64,000 bases of DNA, taken from positions 186,001-250,000 of the forward strand of contig JAWQCY010000001.1 in the NCBI GenBank assembly GCA_036321795.1, in the 5' to 3' direction. Position numbers and translations under genes: made by a program. This document shows positions 26,801 through 35,066 of this stretch, piece by piece. The DNA is from CAKVON01 sp902475665 (GTDB lineage Bacteria > Actinomycetota > Coriobacteriia > Coriobacteriales > Atopobiaceae). Each line of letters starts with the position of its first letter. Within the stretch, counting starts at the first letter, position 1. Below the pieces are notes generated by a model. It was not told the origin of the DNA. It ran no database searches and saw nothing but the letters and a program-made list of their open reading frames with translations.

Positions 26801-28490
26801 CGGTCACCTGCCCGGCCGCAAGGTCTGGCCGTGGGTCGCCAGGGTGCGCCGCTCCACGCCCGGCGTGGGCCTGATCAGCCCTCCGCCCCACCACGACATC
26901 TACTCGATCGAGGACCTGGCCGAGCTGATCTTCGACCTGCAGTGCGCCAACCCGGGCGCCCGCGTCTCGGTCAAGCTCGTCTCCGAGGCGGGCGTGGGCA
27001 CCATCGCCACCGGCGTCGCCAAGGGCGGCGCGGGCAAGATCTCCGTCTCGGGTGCCAACGGCGGCACCGGCGCCGCCCCGCGCGACTCGGTCTACCACGC
27101 CGGCCTGCCGCTCGAGCTCGGCCTTGCCGAGACGCAGCAGACCCTCGTGATGAACGGCCTGCGCTCGCGCGTCGTGCTGGAGGCCGACGGCAAGCTGATG
27201 GACGGCCGCGACGTGGCCGTGGCGTGCCTGCTCGGTGCCGAGGAGTTCGGCTTCGCCACCGCGCCACTGATCGTCATGGGCTGTCTCATGCAGCGCGACT
27301 GCCAGCAGGACACCTGTCCGGTGGGCATCTGCACGCAGAACTGCCACCTGCGCGGTCACTTCGCCGGCAAGCCCGAGCACGTCGTCAACTACATGACGTT
27401 CGTCGCCGAGGAGTTCCGCGAGATCATGGCGAGCCTGGGCTTCCGTACCGTCGACGAGATGGTCGGCCACCCCGAGTGCCTGCGCCAGGTCGAGGTCCCC
27501 GACAACGACAAGGCCAACACGCTCGACCTTGCGCCCGTGCTCGAGCGCTCCCGCACGGTCTTCTCGACAGACGTCGAGGGCGCCCACGGCCTGCACTACC
27601 TGCCCGAGATGGCGTTTGACGCCGGGCTGGACAAGACGCTGGACGCGACCCTGTTCGTGCCGTACACGGCCACGGCCCGCGAGCACATGACCCCGGTCCG
27701 CCTGCACGCGGACATCGCCAACGTCAACCGCTGCGCCGGCACCATGCTCGGCTCGGCCGTGACCAAGGCGCACCCCGAGGGCCTGCCCGACGGCTCGATC
27801 ACCATCGACTGCTCGGGCTCGGCAGGCCAGAGCTTTGGCGCGTTCCTGCCCAAGGGCATCACGATGAACGTGTCCGGCGACGCCAACGACTACTTTGGCA
27901 AGGGGCTCTCGGGCGGCATCCTGAGCGTCGCGCCCGCGCCCGGCGCCACCTTCAAGTTCAACGAGAACATCTGCGTGGGCAACGTCGCGTTCTATGGCGC
28001 GACGGGCGGCAAGGGCTTCGTCAACGGCCTGGTCGGCCAGCGCTTCGGCGTCCGCAACTCCGGCGCCACCATCGTGTGCGAGGGCGTGGGCAACCACGGC
28101 TGCGAGTACATGACGGGCGGCGTGGCCCTGATCCTGGGCGAGGTCGGCCAGAACTTCGCGGCAGGCATGTCGGGTGGCGTGGCGTTCGTCTACGACGAGT
28201 TCGGCACGCTCGCCTCGCGCTGCAACCACGACATGGTCGAGCTGCTCGAGCCCACCGCGGAGGAGCTCGAGCAGGTCCAGGCCCTGATCGAGGAACACGT
28301 CGAGCGCACCAAGAGCCCCCTTGGCATCAAGCTGCTGTTCCGCTTCGCCGCGGTCAGCGACCGCTTCGTCAAGGTCGTGCCCACCGAGTACCGCATCATC
28401 ATGGAGCGCGTCGCCGCCGAGCAGGCCCACGGCGCCACGCACGAACAGGCCGTCGAGCTCGCGTTCGAGGCCATGAGGGAGGGGATGTAG
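23829..28490 (+). CDS. gltB: Glutamate synthase large subunit
   Basis: 1553 aa from ATG 23829 (GGAGAGG upstream); an earlier GTG-type start at 23769 is less likely. The class II glutaminase domain has the nucleophile cysteine in HDACGIGAI, shortly after the start as expected for a cleaved propeptide. The central and FMN-binding synthase domains follow (GAKPGEGGHLPGRKV, GANGGTGAAP), then the [3Fe-4S] cysteines in CLMQRDCQQDTCPVGIC (~1152-1165) and the C-terminal glycine-rich beta-helix. With GltD it makes glutamate from glutamine and 2-oxoglutarate. The domain set is complete. Confidence 0.97.
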   Translation: MESCQTNPASLPATEQAAIRAGLPASHGLYRPQFEHDACGIGAIANLKGRRSHAIVDDALSVLVNLEHRGGKGLEHNTGDGAGILFQVPHRFFRKEAQKCGHLLPDEGDYGVAMLFLPQDASGVEAARRDFEEGCAAEGVPLLFWRRVPVDAHDLGDTARACMPTIYQAFVGRPDDVALGDEFERKLYVCRRTIEKRADADPALAGRIFYVCSMSSRTIVYKGMLVATQMRRFFLDLGDAAVESSLALVHSRYSTNTTPSWERAHPNRLIIHNGEINTLRGNVNWIRAREPNMYSPVLGAELDKVEPIINREGSDSAILDNVLEFLVMNGRPLARAVTLLLPEPWDKNPQLSEKRRAYDAYQSMLMEPWDGPAAIAFTDGRVLGAALDRNGLRPARYLITRSDRLILSSEVGALDVRPDNILQSGCLGPGEMLLVDPDQDRVLWNDEIRNAFANEKPYHDWLEAETLGVSDLDAPAPADLPAPRDAGVGLTRRMAKLGYHYDDVDESIRPMATTAKAPLTSMGADVPLAVLSRHPRSFFDYFNQLFAQVTNPPIDALREKVVTSTVLYLGNHGNLLEDCRDTCRLIRLERPVLTRDEFERISHVDRTSFHAARFSCTYRREDGPDALGRALDALDAEVEAAVRAGANIVVLSDRAAEGEVPIPSLLSLGSVHNHLIRAGVRMHADIVVETGDAMTPHDFAALIGYSASGIYPYMAHECIEHLAATGAIDLSAQQGVANYDDAVVAGVVAIMSKMGISTVQGYHSAQIFEVVGLADSLVEKNFTGTTSRIGGLDAAGVCREANARYDEAIALASSPAPDQLRSSGITKWRPLGGEEHIIDPETIYYLQQSCRKGDYGLFRTYSEKVHRPGRVIVLRDLLDFVPLPSGPVPIDEVEPASEIVRRFNTGAMSFGAISQEAHECLAIAMNRLGGRSNTGEGGEDPAREVTLPGGDTANSKIKQVASGRFGVTSRYLSSAIEIQIKMAQGAKPGEGGHLPGRKVWPWVARVRRSTPGVGLISPPPHHDIYSIEDLAELIFDLQCANPGARVSVKLVSEAGVGTIATGVAKGGAGKISVSGANGGTGAAPRDSVYHAGLPLELGLAETQQTLVMNGLRSRVVLEADGKLMDGRDVAVACLLGAEEFGFATAPLIVMGCLMQRDCQQDTCPVGICTQNCHLRGHFAGKPEHVVNYMTFVAEEFREIMASLGFRTVDEMVGHPECLRQVEVPDNDKANTLDLAPVLERSRTVFSTDVEGAHGLHYLPEMAFDAGLDKTLDATLFVPYTATAREHMTPVRLHADIANVNRCAGTMLGSAVTKAHPEGLPDGSITIDCSGSAGQSFGAFLPKGITMNVSGDANDYFGKGLSGGILSVAPAPGATFKFNENICVGNVAFYGATGGKGFVNGLVGQRFGVRNSGATIVCEGVGNHGCEYMTGGVALILGEVGQNFAAGMSGGVAFVYDEFGTLASRCNHDMVELLEPTAEELEQVQALIEEHVERTKSPLGIKLLFRFAAVSDRFVKVVPTEYRIIMERVAAEQAHGATHEQAVELAFEAMREGM

Positions 28491-28492
28491 AG

Positions 28493-30022
28493 ATGGGAAA
28501 GCCCGGAGCCTTCCTCGAGCTCGGCCGCAAGACCCATGTCGAGCGACCTTGCGAGAAGACCGTGCGTGACTTCGACGAGTTCGCGGTCCCGCTTTCCGAG
28601 TCCGAGCAGCGCCATCAGGCGTCGCGCTGCATGATGTGCGGCGTGGCCTACTGCCAGGCGGGCATCGCCTTCGGCCCCGCCCGTACCTCGGGCTGCCCGC
28701 TGCACAACCTGATTCCGGAGTGGAACGACCTGGTGTGGCGAGGCCTGTGGGACGACGCCGCCCAGCGCCTGAGCCTGACCAATCCGTTCCCGGAGTTCAC
28801 GGGTCGCGTGTGCCCCGCCCTGTGCGAGGCTGCCTGCAACCTGGGCCTGCACGAGGAGCCGACCTCCATCCGCGACGACGAGCGCGCGATCTCGGACCAT
28901 GCTTGGGCGTCCGGTCGCGTGGAGCCCCTGCCGCATGCCCCGTCGGGCGCGCCGCGTGTGGCCGTGGTGGGGTCCGGGCCGGCCGGTCTCGCCTGTGCCT
29001 GGGAGCTCACGCGCCGCGGCCTGCAGGTGACCGTGCTCGAGCGCTCCGACAGGTGCGGTGGCCTGATGATGTACGGCATCCCCAACATGAAGCTGCCCAA
29101 GGACGTCGTCGAGCGTCGCCTGGCGCTCATGCGCGAGAGCGGCATCGAGCTGCGCTGTGGCGTCGACGCCTCCGACCCCAAGGTCGTGCGCTTCCTCAAG
29201 GCCGACTACGATGCCGTCGTCGTCGCGGCGGGCGCGGGCGTGGCCCGCAGGCTGTGCGTGCCCGGCGCCGATGCCCGCGGCGTCGAGCTGGCCGTCGACT
29301 ACCTGACGTCGTCGACCAAGTCCGTCCTTTCCGGTGACGCCCCCGCGATCGACGCCCGCGACCTGGACGTCGTCGTCATCGGCGGCGGCGACACCGGCAC
29401 CGACTGCGTGGCGACCGCCCTTCGCCAGGGAGCGCGTTCCGTCCGTCAGTTCGAGTTTATGCCTTGCGCCCCCGAGGGTTGCGCGGCAACCAACCCCTGG
29501 CCTGAGTGGCCGGTCGTCAAGAAGACCGACTACGGCCAGCGAGAGGCCGCTGCCGTCTTTGGCGCGGACCCGCGCGAGTGGGGCGTCGACACGCTCGAGG
29601 TACTTCTCGACAGGGACGGTTCGGCCCGTGGCCTGCACGTGGTGAGGCTCGACTGGAGCCAGGGCAAGCCCGAGCGCATCGAGGGCTCCGACGAGGAGGT
29701 CCCGGCGCAGCTGGTGCTGCTGGCGATGGGCTTCACCGGTCCGGATGCGGCCGTCTACCAGGCGCTTGGTTGTGAGGCCGCCCAGGTTCGCGACGGCGTC
29801 CGCCCCGTGGTCGTGGCGGGCCACCGCGTGGCCCCCGCAGACGGCGCCGCCGCGGGCGACGGCTCCGACGGGGCCGGCGTTTCTGCGTCGGTCGTCGGTG
29901 CGCGGGCGGTCTTTGCGACCGGCGACGCGCGCACCGGCTCCTCGCTTGTGGTCAACGCGATTGCGGACGGCCTTGCCTGCGCGGCCGAGGTCGTCGAGGC
30001 CCTGGCCGCTCACGAGCGCTGA
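28493..30022 (+). CDS. gltD: Glutamate synthase small subunit
   Basis: 509 aa from ATG 28493, 2 bases after the gltB stop and behind GAGGGAGGGG. The N-terminal cysteine clusters CMMCGVAYC, GCPLHN and CPALCEAAC should bind two [4Fe-4S] centres. Then come the FAD-binding GSGPAGLACAWELTRRG and the NADPH-binding VIGGGDTGTDCV. It passes electrons from NAD(P)H to GltB. A Gly/Ala-rich insertion (nt ~29820-29900) lies near the end of the second nucleotide domain. The pair forms a tight operon for nitrogen assimilation. Confidence 0.96.
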   Translation: MGKPGAFLELGRKTHVERPCEKTVRDFDEFAVPLSESEQRHQASRCMMCGVAYCQAGIAFGPARTSGCPLHNLIPEWNDLVWRGLWDDAAQRLSLTNPFPEFTGRVCPALCEAACNLGLHEEPTSIRDDERAISDHAWASGRVEPLPHAPSGAPRVAVVGSGPAGLACAWELTRRGLQVTVLERSDRCGGLMMYGIPNMKLPKDVVERRLALMRESGIELRCGVDASDPKVVRFLKADYDAVVVAAGAGVARRLCVPGADARGVELAVDYLTSSTKSVLSGDAPAIDARDLDVVVIGGGDTGTDCVATALRQGARSVRQFEFMPCAPEGCAATNPWPEWPVVKKTDYGQREAAAVFGADPREWGVDTLEVLLDRDGSARGLHVVRLDWSQGKPERIEGSDEEVPAQLVLLAMGFTGPDAAVYQALGCEAAQVRDGVRPVVVAGHRVAPADGAAAGDGSDGAGVSASVVGARAVFATGDARTGSSLVVNAIADGLACAAEVVEALAAHER

Positions 30023-30090
30023 CGCCTTGGGAGGGCGCCGCAGCCGCCCCCGGCGCGAGGCGTCGGGGCTCGATTCGGGAGGCGATGCAG

Positions 30091-30324
30091 ATGAGTGACA
30101 AGGTTGGTGGCCCGGTGGCTGGCATGCCGCTCACCTGGGTCGTCGATGGCGCCGACAAGCCCTTCGAGCCGATGTCGCGGACCGAGGACACCTGGCTCGA
30201 CGAGCTGGGCGATTGGGCTCGCGAGCGTGACCAGGAGCTTCGCAAGGCTCGCCAGGAGCGCGAGCGCGAGAATCGCGAGAGGTCCGACCGTCGCGACGAC
30301 GAGACGGGCCTGACCTGGGTGTAG
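30091..30324 (+). CDS. Small, highly charged protein of unknown function
   Basis: 77 aa from ATG 30091 (GGGAGG at 30077-30082, spacing 8); an ATG at 30085 is too close to that site. The second half is a predicted single long helix or coiled coil rich in Arg/Glu (region 40-70: ARERDQELRKARQERERE). The sequence MPLTWVVDG near the start is echoed by the last residues GLTWV. No membrane segment. Located 68 bases after gltD, possibly co-transcribed. I do not recognise a family. Confidence 0.6.
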   Translation: MSDKVGGPVAGMPLTWVVDGADKPFEPMSRTEDTWLDELGDWARERDQELRKARQERERENRERSDRRDDETGLTWV

Positions 30325-30618
30325 GGCCACCTGTTGGTTGCTTGCGGGCTCTGGCTGTGCGTGGATTCTGGTCGTGGGGCCCATGCCGCTGCGTGGTCAA
30401 AGTCGGGTCTGGGCCTCACTTGACCATCTGCGGAAACCGGCCTACGGCCGAGGGCGAGTTTGTCCACAGAGAAGGGGGACTTTGACCATGGGCGGAGTTC
30501 CCAAGTGCCATAGTGTCCGTTGGCCGTGGCCTTTCGATTGCTTGCGTGGCGTCCCATGGTTGGAGGGCTCCGTTTCTGGGGTGCGGGTTCCCCTCCAGGC
30601 CGTCTGCATGTCTCTTCG
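30325..30618. other. Non-coding stretch after gltD and the small gene
   Basis: No convincing gene. It contains a 10-bp inverted repeat, GGTCAAAGTC (30395-30404) and GACTTTGACC (30478-30487), 73 bases apart. Inside and beside it CTTGACCATCTGCGG is echoed by TTTGACCATGGGCGG. This could be a structured leader or element boundary, but I cannot assign it. Confidence 0.35.
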
Positions 30619-30883
30619 TGCCGGGATATCCTCGTCTGCCACGTTTTGCTCGACTCTCGCGCCAGGATATTGCTGTCTGCCACGTAGGTGCATCGTCCGA
30701 TTGGCGGGATTCAAGTCACCTCATTTTTCGGCGGGCTGTTTACCTGCGGATATGCTGATGGTAAAACCATGGCGTTGTAATCTGTGTCCCAAGAATGTTT
30801 CCCAACGCATTAAGTGACGTGGCAGACGGCCATATCCCGGCACCTGTCTTGCCCAAAACGTGGCAGACAAGCATATCCTGGCG
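30619..30883. repeat. Symmetrical intergenic element, copy 2
   Basis: Same plan as the element at 17561-17826: minus-strand units at 30619-30644 and 30660-30685, plus-strand units at 30817-30842 and 30858-30883, 41-base steps and a 131-base centre. Unit core: ACGTGGCAGAC, four variable bases, ATATCCTGGC or ATATCCCGGC. The centre differs from copy 1 except for a short TACCTGCG. Between 30884 and 31083 I see no gene, only an exact CCTGYCGAGAAG copy (30965-30976) and the RBS of the next gene. Confidence 0.7.
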
Positions 30884-31083
30884 CACGTCATGTCGGATGT
30901 GCCTGCAACGACAACCAAGACTCCCGCCCTTGCGTCTGCCACATCCTGCGTCCGTTCGGCGTATCCTGCCGAGAAGGGCCTCGTCTCGTAACTCCAAGCG
31001 AACGCCTGTCCGACTTTCAACCAAGCCCAGCTCAACCAACCCAATTCGGGCAACCCAACCGCCCGAGCTCGCAAAGGAGCCCC

Positions 31084-31935
31084 ATGCGCAAGTCGAACCT
31101 CGCCGCCGCGCTTGCCGTGCTGTCAGCCGCCGCGGCGGCCGTGACCACGTTTGCCGCGTGCACGCTTTGGCGTAGGCTCGACCCACGCCTGGGACCCCGC
31201 GGCATGTTCGGGCGCCTCGCGGCGATCACCCTTCCCGACGAGCAGGGTACCCCCGTACGCCTGCTGTTCGTTGGCCGCTCGGTGCAGAGCGCGACCTACC
31301 TGGGCGAGCGCCGCTACGACCTGCCGCTCGAGTACTACCGCGCCTTCGACCGCGTGGTCCGTGCCGCAGGCCTGGCCGAGCGCCCCGCGCGCCTGCTCGT
31401 GCTGGGCGGGGGCGGCTACGCCTACCCCAAGCACGCCGTCGCCACGATGCCCGCGGCCGCGCTCGACGTGGTCGAGCTCGACACCGCGGTCACCGACTTC
31501 GCCCGTCGCCACTTCTACCTGGCCGACCTCGAGTCCGAGTTCGATGCCGCCCGCACGAACCGCCTGCGCATCGTTACCGCCGACGCCCTCGACTACCTGC
31601 GGTCCGTTCCTGCCGAGAAGTGCTATGACGCCGTCGTAATGGACGCCTTCGAGGCGGGTGCCCCCGCCGAGGGACTCTCGGGCGACGACGCCATTGCCGC
31701 GGCCCGTGGTTGCCTTGTGCCTGGCGGCGTCCTTCTCGGCAACGTGGTCTGTCCCGAGGGGGACCCCTCGGCCGCGCTTGAGCTCGCCGATCGCATGGCC
31801 TCGCGCTTTGCCCGCGCGTGGGTCGTGCCCTGTACCGACGAGTCCTTCTCGGACGACGACAACTACGTCGTCGTGGCGAGCGATCGCGTGTTTGACGTCC
31901 CCGGCGCCGTCGCGCAGGTCGCGACGGGCGAATAG
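31084..31935 (+). CDS. Spermidine synthase-like protein with N-terminal membrane or signal segment
   Basis: 283 aa from ATG 31084 (AAAGGAG upstream). The first ~30 residues (basic, then Ala/Val-rich, then FAACTLW) look like a membrane anchor or lipoprotein-like signal. The rest has a Rossmann methyltransferase/spermidine synthase fold: LLVLGGGGYAYPKHAV (motif I), DVVELDTAV (acidic second strand), and DAVVMDAFEAG. The usual aminopropyltransferase gate residues are not obvious, so it may be a non-classical member. Function unknown; not in an obvious operon. Confidence 0.7.
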   Translation: MRKSNLAAALAVLSAAAAAVTTFAACTLWRRLDPRLGPRGMFGRLAAITLPDEQGTPVRLLFVGRSVQSATYLGERRYDLPLEYYRAFDRVVRAAGLAERPARLLVLGGGGYAYPKHAVATMPAAALDVVELDTAVTDFARRHFYLADLESEFDAARTNRLRIVTADALDYLRSVPAEKCYDAVVMDAFEAGAPAEGLSGDDAIAAARGCLVPGGVLLGNVVCPEGDPSAALELADRMASRFARAWVVPCTDESFSDDDNYVVVASDRVFDVPGAVAQVATGE

Positions 31936-32071
31936 GCGCGCCGGCGGGCGAGTGGCGACAGCGCCGGGCGAGGCGTGGCCGCGCCAGCGAGTAATGGCAG
32001 CTTGCGTGGGGTACAAAGAACCCGACCATAAGCCGCGCGGGGCATGTGCCGCGCACGAGAGAGGAGTATCC

Positions 32072-32638
32072 ATGCGCAAGGACTTCGGACCCAAGAACTA
32101 CCTGTTCCCGATGCCCGTCCTCATGATCGCCACCTACGGCGACAACGACGAGGTCGACGTCATGAACATGGCCTGGGGTGGCATCTGCGACTCCGACAAG
32201 GTCGCTCTCAACATCACCGAGAGCCACAAGACCTCGAAAAACATCAAGGCCCGCGGCGCCTTTACCATCTCGGTCGCCGACGCCGCGCATGTGGTCGAGG
32301 CCGACTACCTGGGCATCGTTTCGGGTAACAAGACGCAGGACAAGTTCGCGCGCAGTGGCCTGACCGCCACCAAGAGCGCCCACGTCGACGCCCCCATCAT
32401 CGAGGAGTGGCCCGTCACCCTGGAGTGCGAGGTCCTCGAGATGCACAAGTGCGAGTGGGGCTTCCGCGTCATCGGCCGCATCGTCAACGCCACCGCGCGC
32501 GAGGACGTCCTGGCCGCCGACGGCAAGCCCGACGTCGAGAAGATGAACGCCATCTGCTTCGACACCTTCCACAACGGCTACTACACGATCGGCGAGCGCG
32601 TCGGCACCGCCTTCTCCGACGGCAAGAAGCTCAAGTAG
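32072..32638 (+). CDS. Flavin reductase-like FMN-binding protein
   Basis: 188 aa from ATG 32072 (GAGAGGAG upstream). It fits the flavin reductase / flavoredoxin fold: KNYLFPMPVLMIAT, then NMAWGGICDSDKVALNI, KTSKNIKARGAFTISVA, and DKFARSGLTATKS. Such proteins bind FMN and transfer electrons or reduce small molecules in anaerobes. No redox partner gene is adjacent, so the substrate is not inferable. It is followed by a hairpin shared with the convergent pyrE. Confidence 0.85.
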   Translation: MRKDFGPKNYLFPMPVLMIATYGDNDEVDVMNMAWGGICDSDKVALNITESHKTSKNIKARGAFTISVADAAHVVEADYLGIVSGNKTQDKFARSGLTATKSAHVDAPIIEEWPVTLECEVLEMHKCEWGFRVIGRIVNATAREDVLAADGKPDVEKMNAICFDTFHNGYYTIGERVGTAFSDGKKLK

Positions 32639-32671
32639 TCCCGCCGCACGGGCACTACGCGTCGCATGCAA

Positions 32672-32703
32672 AAGGGGCCGCAGGTGCTTGCCTGCGACCC
32701 CTT
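32672..32703. terminator. Bidirectional terminator between the flavoprotein gene and pyrE
   Basis: Stem AAGGGGCCGCAGG / CCTGCGACCCCTT with one internal mismatch and a short loop lies 34 bases after the plus-strand stop and 85 bases from the pyrE stop. It can serve both convergent genes. Confidence 0.7.
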
Positions 32704-32788
32704 ACATGTTTGGTTGGACGTCCGCGGCGCGTTGCCGCGCATGCGGCACTCGCGGCGACCCTGGCGGGCGAGAAGTGCCGCCGAGTCG

Positions 32789-33454
32789 CTACTCCTTGGC
32801 GCCGTACTTCTCGTAATACTCGTCGATGGCCGCCTTGAGTTCGGGGGTGATGACGGAGCCCTCGAGGTGCTCGACGACCTCGGCCATGCTGACGATGCTG
32901 GCCACGGGGAAGCCGTACTTGGCCTCGATCTCCTTCTGGGCGGTGGTCACGCCACCCTTGCCGACCTCCATGCGGTTGAGGCTGACGATAAGACCCTTGA
33001 TCTCGACGTCGGCGGCCGCCTTGACCTTGGGGTAGGTCTCGTCGATCGACTTGCCGGAGGTGGTCACGTCCTCGACCATGACGACGCGGTCGCCGTCCTT
33101 GGGGAGGTAGCCCAGCAGGTTGCCCTTGTCGGCACCGTGGTCCTTGGGCTCCTTGCGGTCGCAGCAGTACTTAATCTCCTTGCCGTACAGCTCGTGGTAG
33201 GCGATGGCGGTCACGACGGCCAGGGGGATGCCCTTGTAGGCAGGCCCGAACAAGACGTCGAAGTCGTCGCCGAAGTTGTCGTGGATGGCCTGGGCGTAGT
33301 ACTCGCCGAGGCGCTTGAGCTGGGAGCCGGTGACGTAGGCGCCAGCGTTCATGAAGAACGGCGACTGGCGGCCGCTCTTGAGCGTGAAGCTGCCGAACTT
33401 AAGGACGTCGGACTCGACCATGAAATCGATGAACTCGCTCTTGTATGCCTCCAT
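32789..33454 (-). CDS. pyrE: Orotate phosphoribosyltransferase
   Basis: 221 aa. The PRPP-binding loop appears as VVMVEDVTTSGKSIDE, the catalytic-loop lysines/arginine in CDRKEPKDHG, and the substrate end FGSFTLKSGRQSPFFMNAG. It makes OMP from orotate and PRPP in pyrimidine synthesis. Transcribed alone toward the shared hairpin. Slightly longer than E. coli PyrE and of the longer PyrE type seen in Gram-positive bacteria. Confidence 0.94.
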   Translation of the reverse strand: MEAYKSEFIDFMVESDVLKFGSFTLKSGRQSPFFMNAGAYVTGSQLKRLGEYYAQAIHDNFGDDFDVLFGPAYKGIPLAVVTAIAYHELYGKEIKYCCDRKEPKDHGADKGNLLGYLPKDGDRVVMVEDVTTSGKSIDETYPKVKAAADVEIKGLIVSLNRMEVGKGGVTTAQKEIEAKYGFPVASIVSMAEVVEHLEGSVITPELKAAIDEYYEKYGAKE

Positions 33455-33538
33455 GTGGCTCCCATCACGCGTGTTTCGCAGTTGCCACTAGCTTAAGCCA
33501 TGGTGCCGCCTCGCGCACGCGCGGCGCGGCGGGCGCAC

Positions 33539-34393
33539 CTACTTCGCGTAGCGGGAGAGGAACTCGCGGGTTCGCGGCTGCGTCGGGTTGTCAATCACCT
33601 GCTCGGGGGTGCCCTGCTCGACGATGACACCGCCGTCCATGAAGACGACGCGGCTCGCGACGTCGCGCGCGAAGGCCATCTCGTGCGTCACGACGACCAT
33701 GGTCATGCGCTCGGCGGCCAGGCCCTTGATCACGCGGAGGACCTCCTCGGTCAGCTCGGGGTCGAGCGCGCTGGTGGGCTCGTCGAAGAAGAGCACCTCG
33801 GGGTTCATGGCCAGGGCTCGCGCGATGCTCACGCGCTGCTGCTGGCCGCCCGACAGCTGGCACGGCACCTTGCCCTCGCACCCCTCGAGGCCCATCTTGG
33901 CGAGAAGTTCGTGGGCCTGTGCCTCCACCTCGGCGCGGCTGCGCCGCTGCACGGCGATGGGGGCGTCGCACACGTTGCGCATGACGCTCATGTGCGGGAA
34001 GAGGTTGTAGTTCTGGAAGACCAGGCCAAAACGCTGACGTGCCTTGGCAAGCTCGTCGCGCCCGGCGTAGGAGGCGCCGTCGCCCCCGTCGCGGGCGACC
34101 TCGACGTCGCCATAGGCAAGCGAGCCCGCGTCCAGGCGCTCGAGCAGGGTCATGCAGCGCAGAAGGGTCGACTTGCCGCCGCCCGACGGGCCGATCACGG
34201 CGACGACCTCGCCCCGCTCGACGTCGAGCGAGATGCCCTTGAGGACCTCGGTCTGCCCGAACGACTTGCGGGCATCGCGGACGGAGACGACTGTGTCACG
34301 TGCGACCTCGACTTGGCGGTCCTTCTCTGCGGCGCTGTCCTGTGCGGAGGGCTGCCGGGCGCCGTTGCCCTGGGCGTTGTTCATCTCTGTCAT
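33539..34393 (-). CDS. Amino-acid ABC transporter ATP-binding protein (second system)
   Basis: 284 aa started at the ATG ending at 34393, 11 bases after the permease stop and behind AGGGGTGG. Walker A GPSGGGKST, Q-loop LVFQNYNLFPHM, signature LSGGQQQRVSIARA, Walker B VLFFDEPTSALDP. A ~40-residue polar N-terminus precedes the ABC domain. It is the ATPase of a polar amino-acid importer, third gene of the operon binding protein-permease-ATPase. Confidence 0.93.
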   Translation of the reverse strand: MTEMNNAQGNGARQPSAQDSAAEKDRQVEVARDTVVSVRDARKSFGQTEVLKGISLDVERGEVVAVIGPSGGGKSTLLRCMTLLERLDAGSLAYGDVEVARDGGDGASYAGRDELAKARQRFGLVFQNYNLFPHMSVMRNVCDAPIAVQRRSRAEVEAQAHELLAKMGLEGCEGKVPCQLSGGQQQRVSIARALAMNPEVLFFDEPTSALDPELTEEVLRVIKGLAAERMTMVVVTHEMAFARDVASRVVFMDGGVIVEQGTPEQVIDNPTQPRTREFLSRYAK

Positions 34394-34403
34394 GGGGCCA
34401 CCC

Positions 34404-35060
34404 CTAGTCGTGGTAGTAGTCGAGGCACTTCTCGACACGTCCGAGCACGAGCTCGACGACGAAGTTGAACGTCCAGTAGAACAGCGCGGCGATGGCAAAC
34501 GGGACCATGCTTACCTGCGACGCCACGAGGGCCTTGGCGGTCGAGAACATCTCGGCGACGCCGATCGAGAAGGCCAGCGAGGTGTCCTTTACCAGCGTGA
34601 TGACCTCGTTGCCCATGGCCGGGACGATGCGCTTGACCACCTGGGGCAAGACGATGCGGAAGAAGGTCTGCGGGGCCGAGTAGCCCAGGACCTCGGCTGC
34701 CTCGTACTGGCCGCGGGGGATGGACTGGATGCCCGAGCGGTAGATCTCGGCGAAGTAGGCGGCGTAGTTGATGATGAACGCGACGATGCAGGCCTGCCAC
34801 TTGGAGTCGGGCGTGAGCGAGATCCCGAACACGTAGTAGGGGGCAAAGTAGACCGCGAACATCTGGAGCATGAGCGGCGTTCCGCGCATGACCGAGATGT
34901 AGAGCCTGGCGAGCCAGGCGAGCGGCCTGACCTTGCTCATGCGGGCGAGCGCGACCGGGATGCCCAGCGGGATCGAGCCCACCAGGGTGAGAAGGAATAT
35001 CTGGAGTGTGGTGCCAAAGCTGCCGAGCAGCAGGCCCGTCATCGTCGAGAGGTCCATCAC
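34404..35060 (-). CDS. Amino-acid ABC transporter permease (second system)
   Basis: 218 aa, a standard-size HisM/GlnP-type permease with about five membrane helices. The EAA loop is GQYEAAEVLGYSAPQTFFRIVLP and the region LYISVMRGTPLMLQ is typical. In contrast to the permease at 192 it has no secreted N-terminal domain. It starts 6 bases after the binding-protein gene, so the operon is tightly coupled. Confidence 0.93.
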   Translation of the reverse strand: MMDLSTMTGLLLGSFGTTLQIFLLTLVGSIPLGIPVALARMSKVRPLAWLARLYISVMRGTPLMLQMFAVYFAPYYVFGISLTPDSKWQACIVAFIINYAAYFAEIYRSGIQSIPRGQYEAAEVLGYSAPQTFFRIVLPQVVKRIVPAMGNEVITLVKDTSLAFSIGVAEMFSTAKALVASQVSMVPFAIAALFYWTFNFVVELVLGRVEKCLDYYHD

Positions 35061-35066
35061 GCCGTC

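Noticed and set aside
25242..28442. A 1066-codon minus-strand frame opposite gltB
   Set aside because: Antisense shadow; gltB has complete, family-conserved motifs on the plus strand.
30338..30817. 159-codon frame through the second symmetrical element
   Set aside because: No ribosome binding site or domain; the frame simply crosses the repeats.
32666..33496. 276-codon plus frame opposite pyrE
   Set aside because: Antisense shadow of pyrE.
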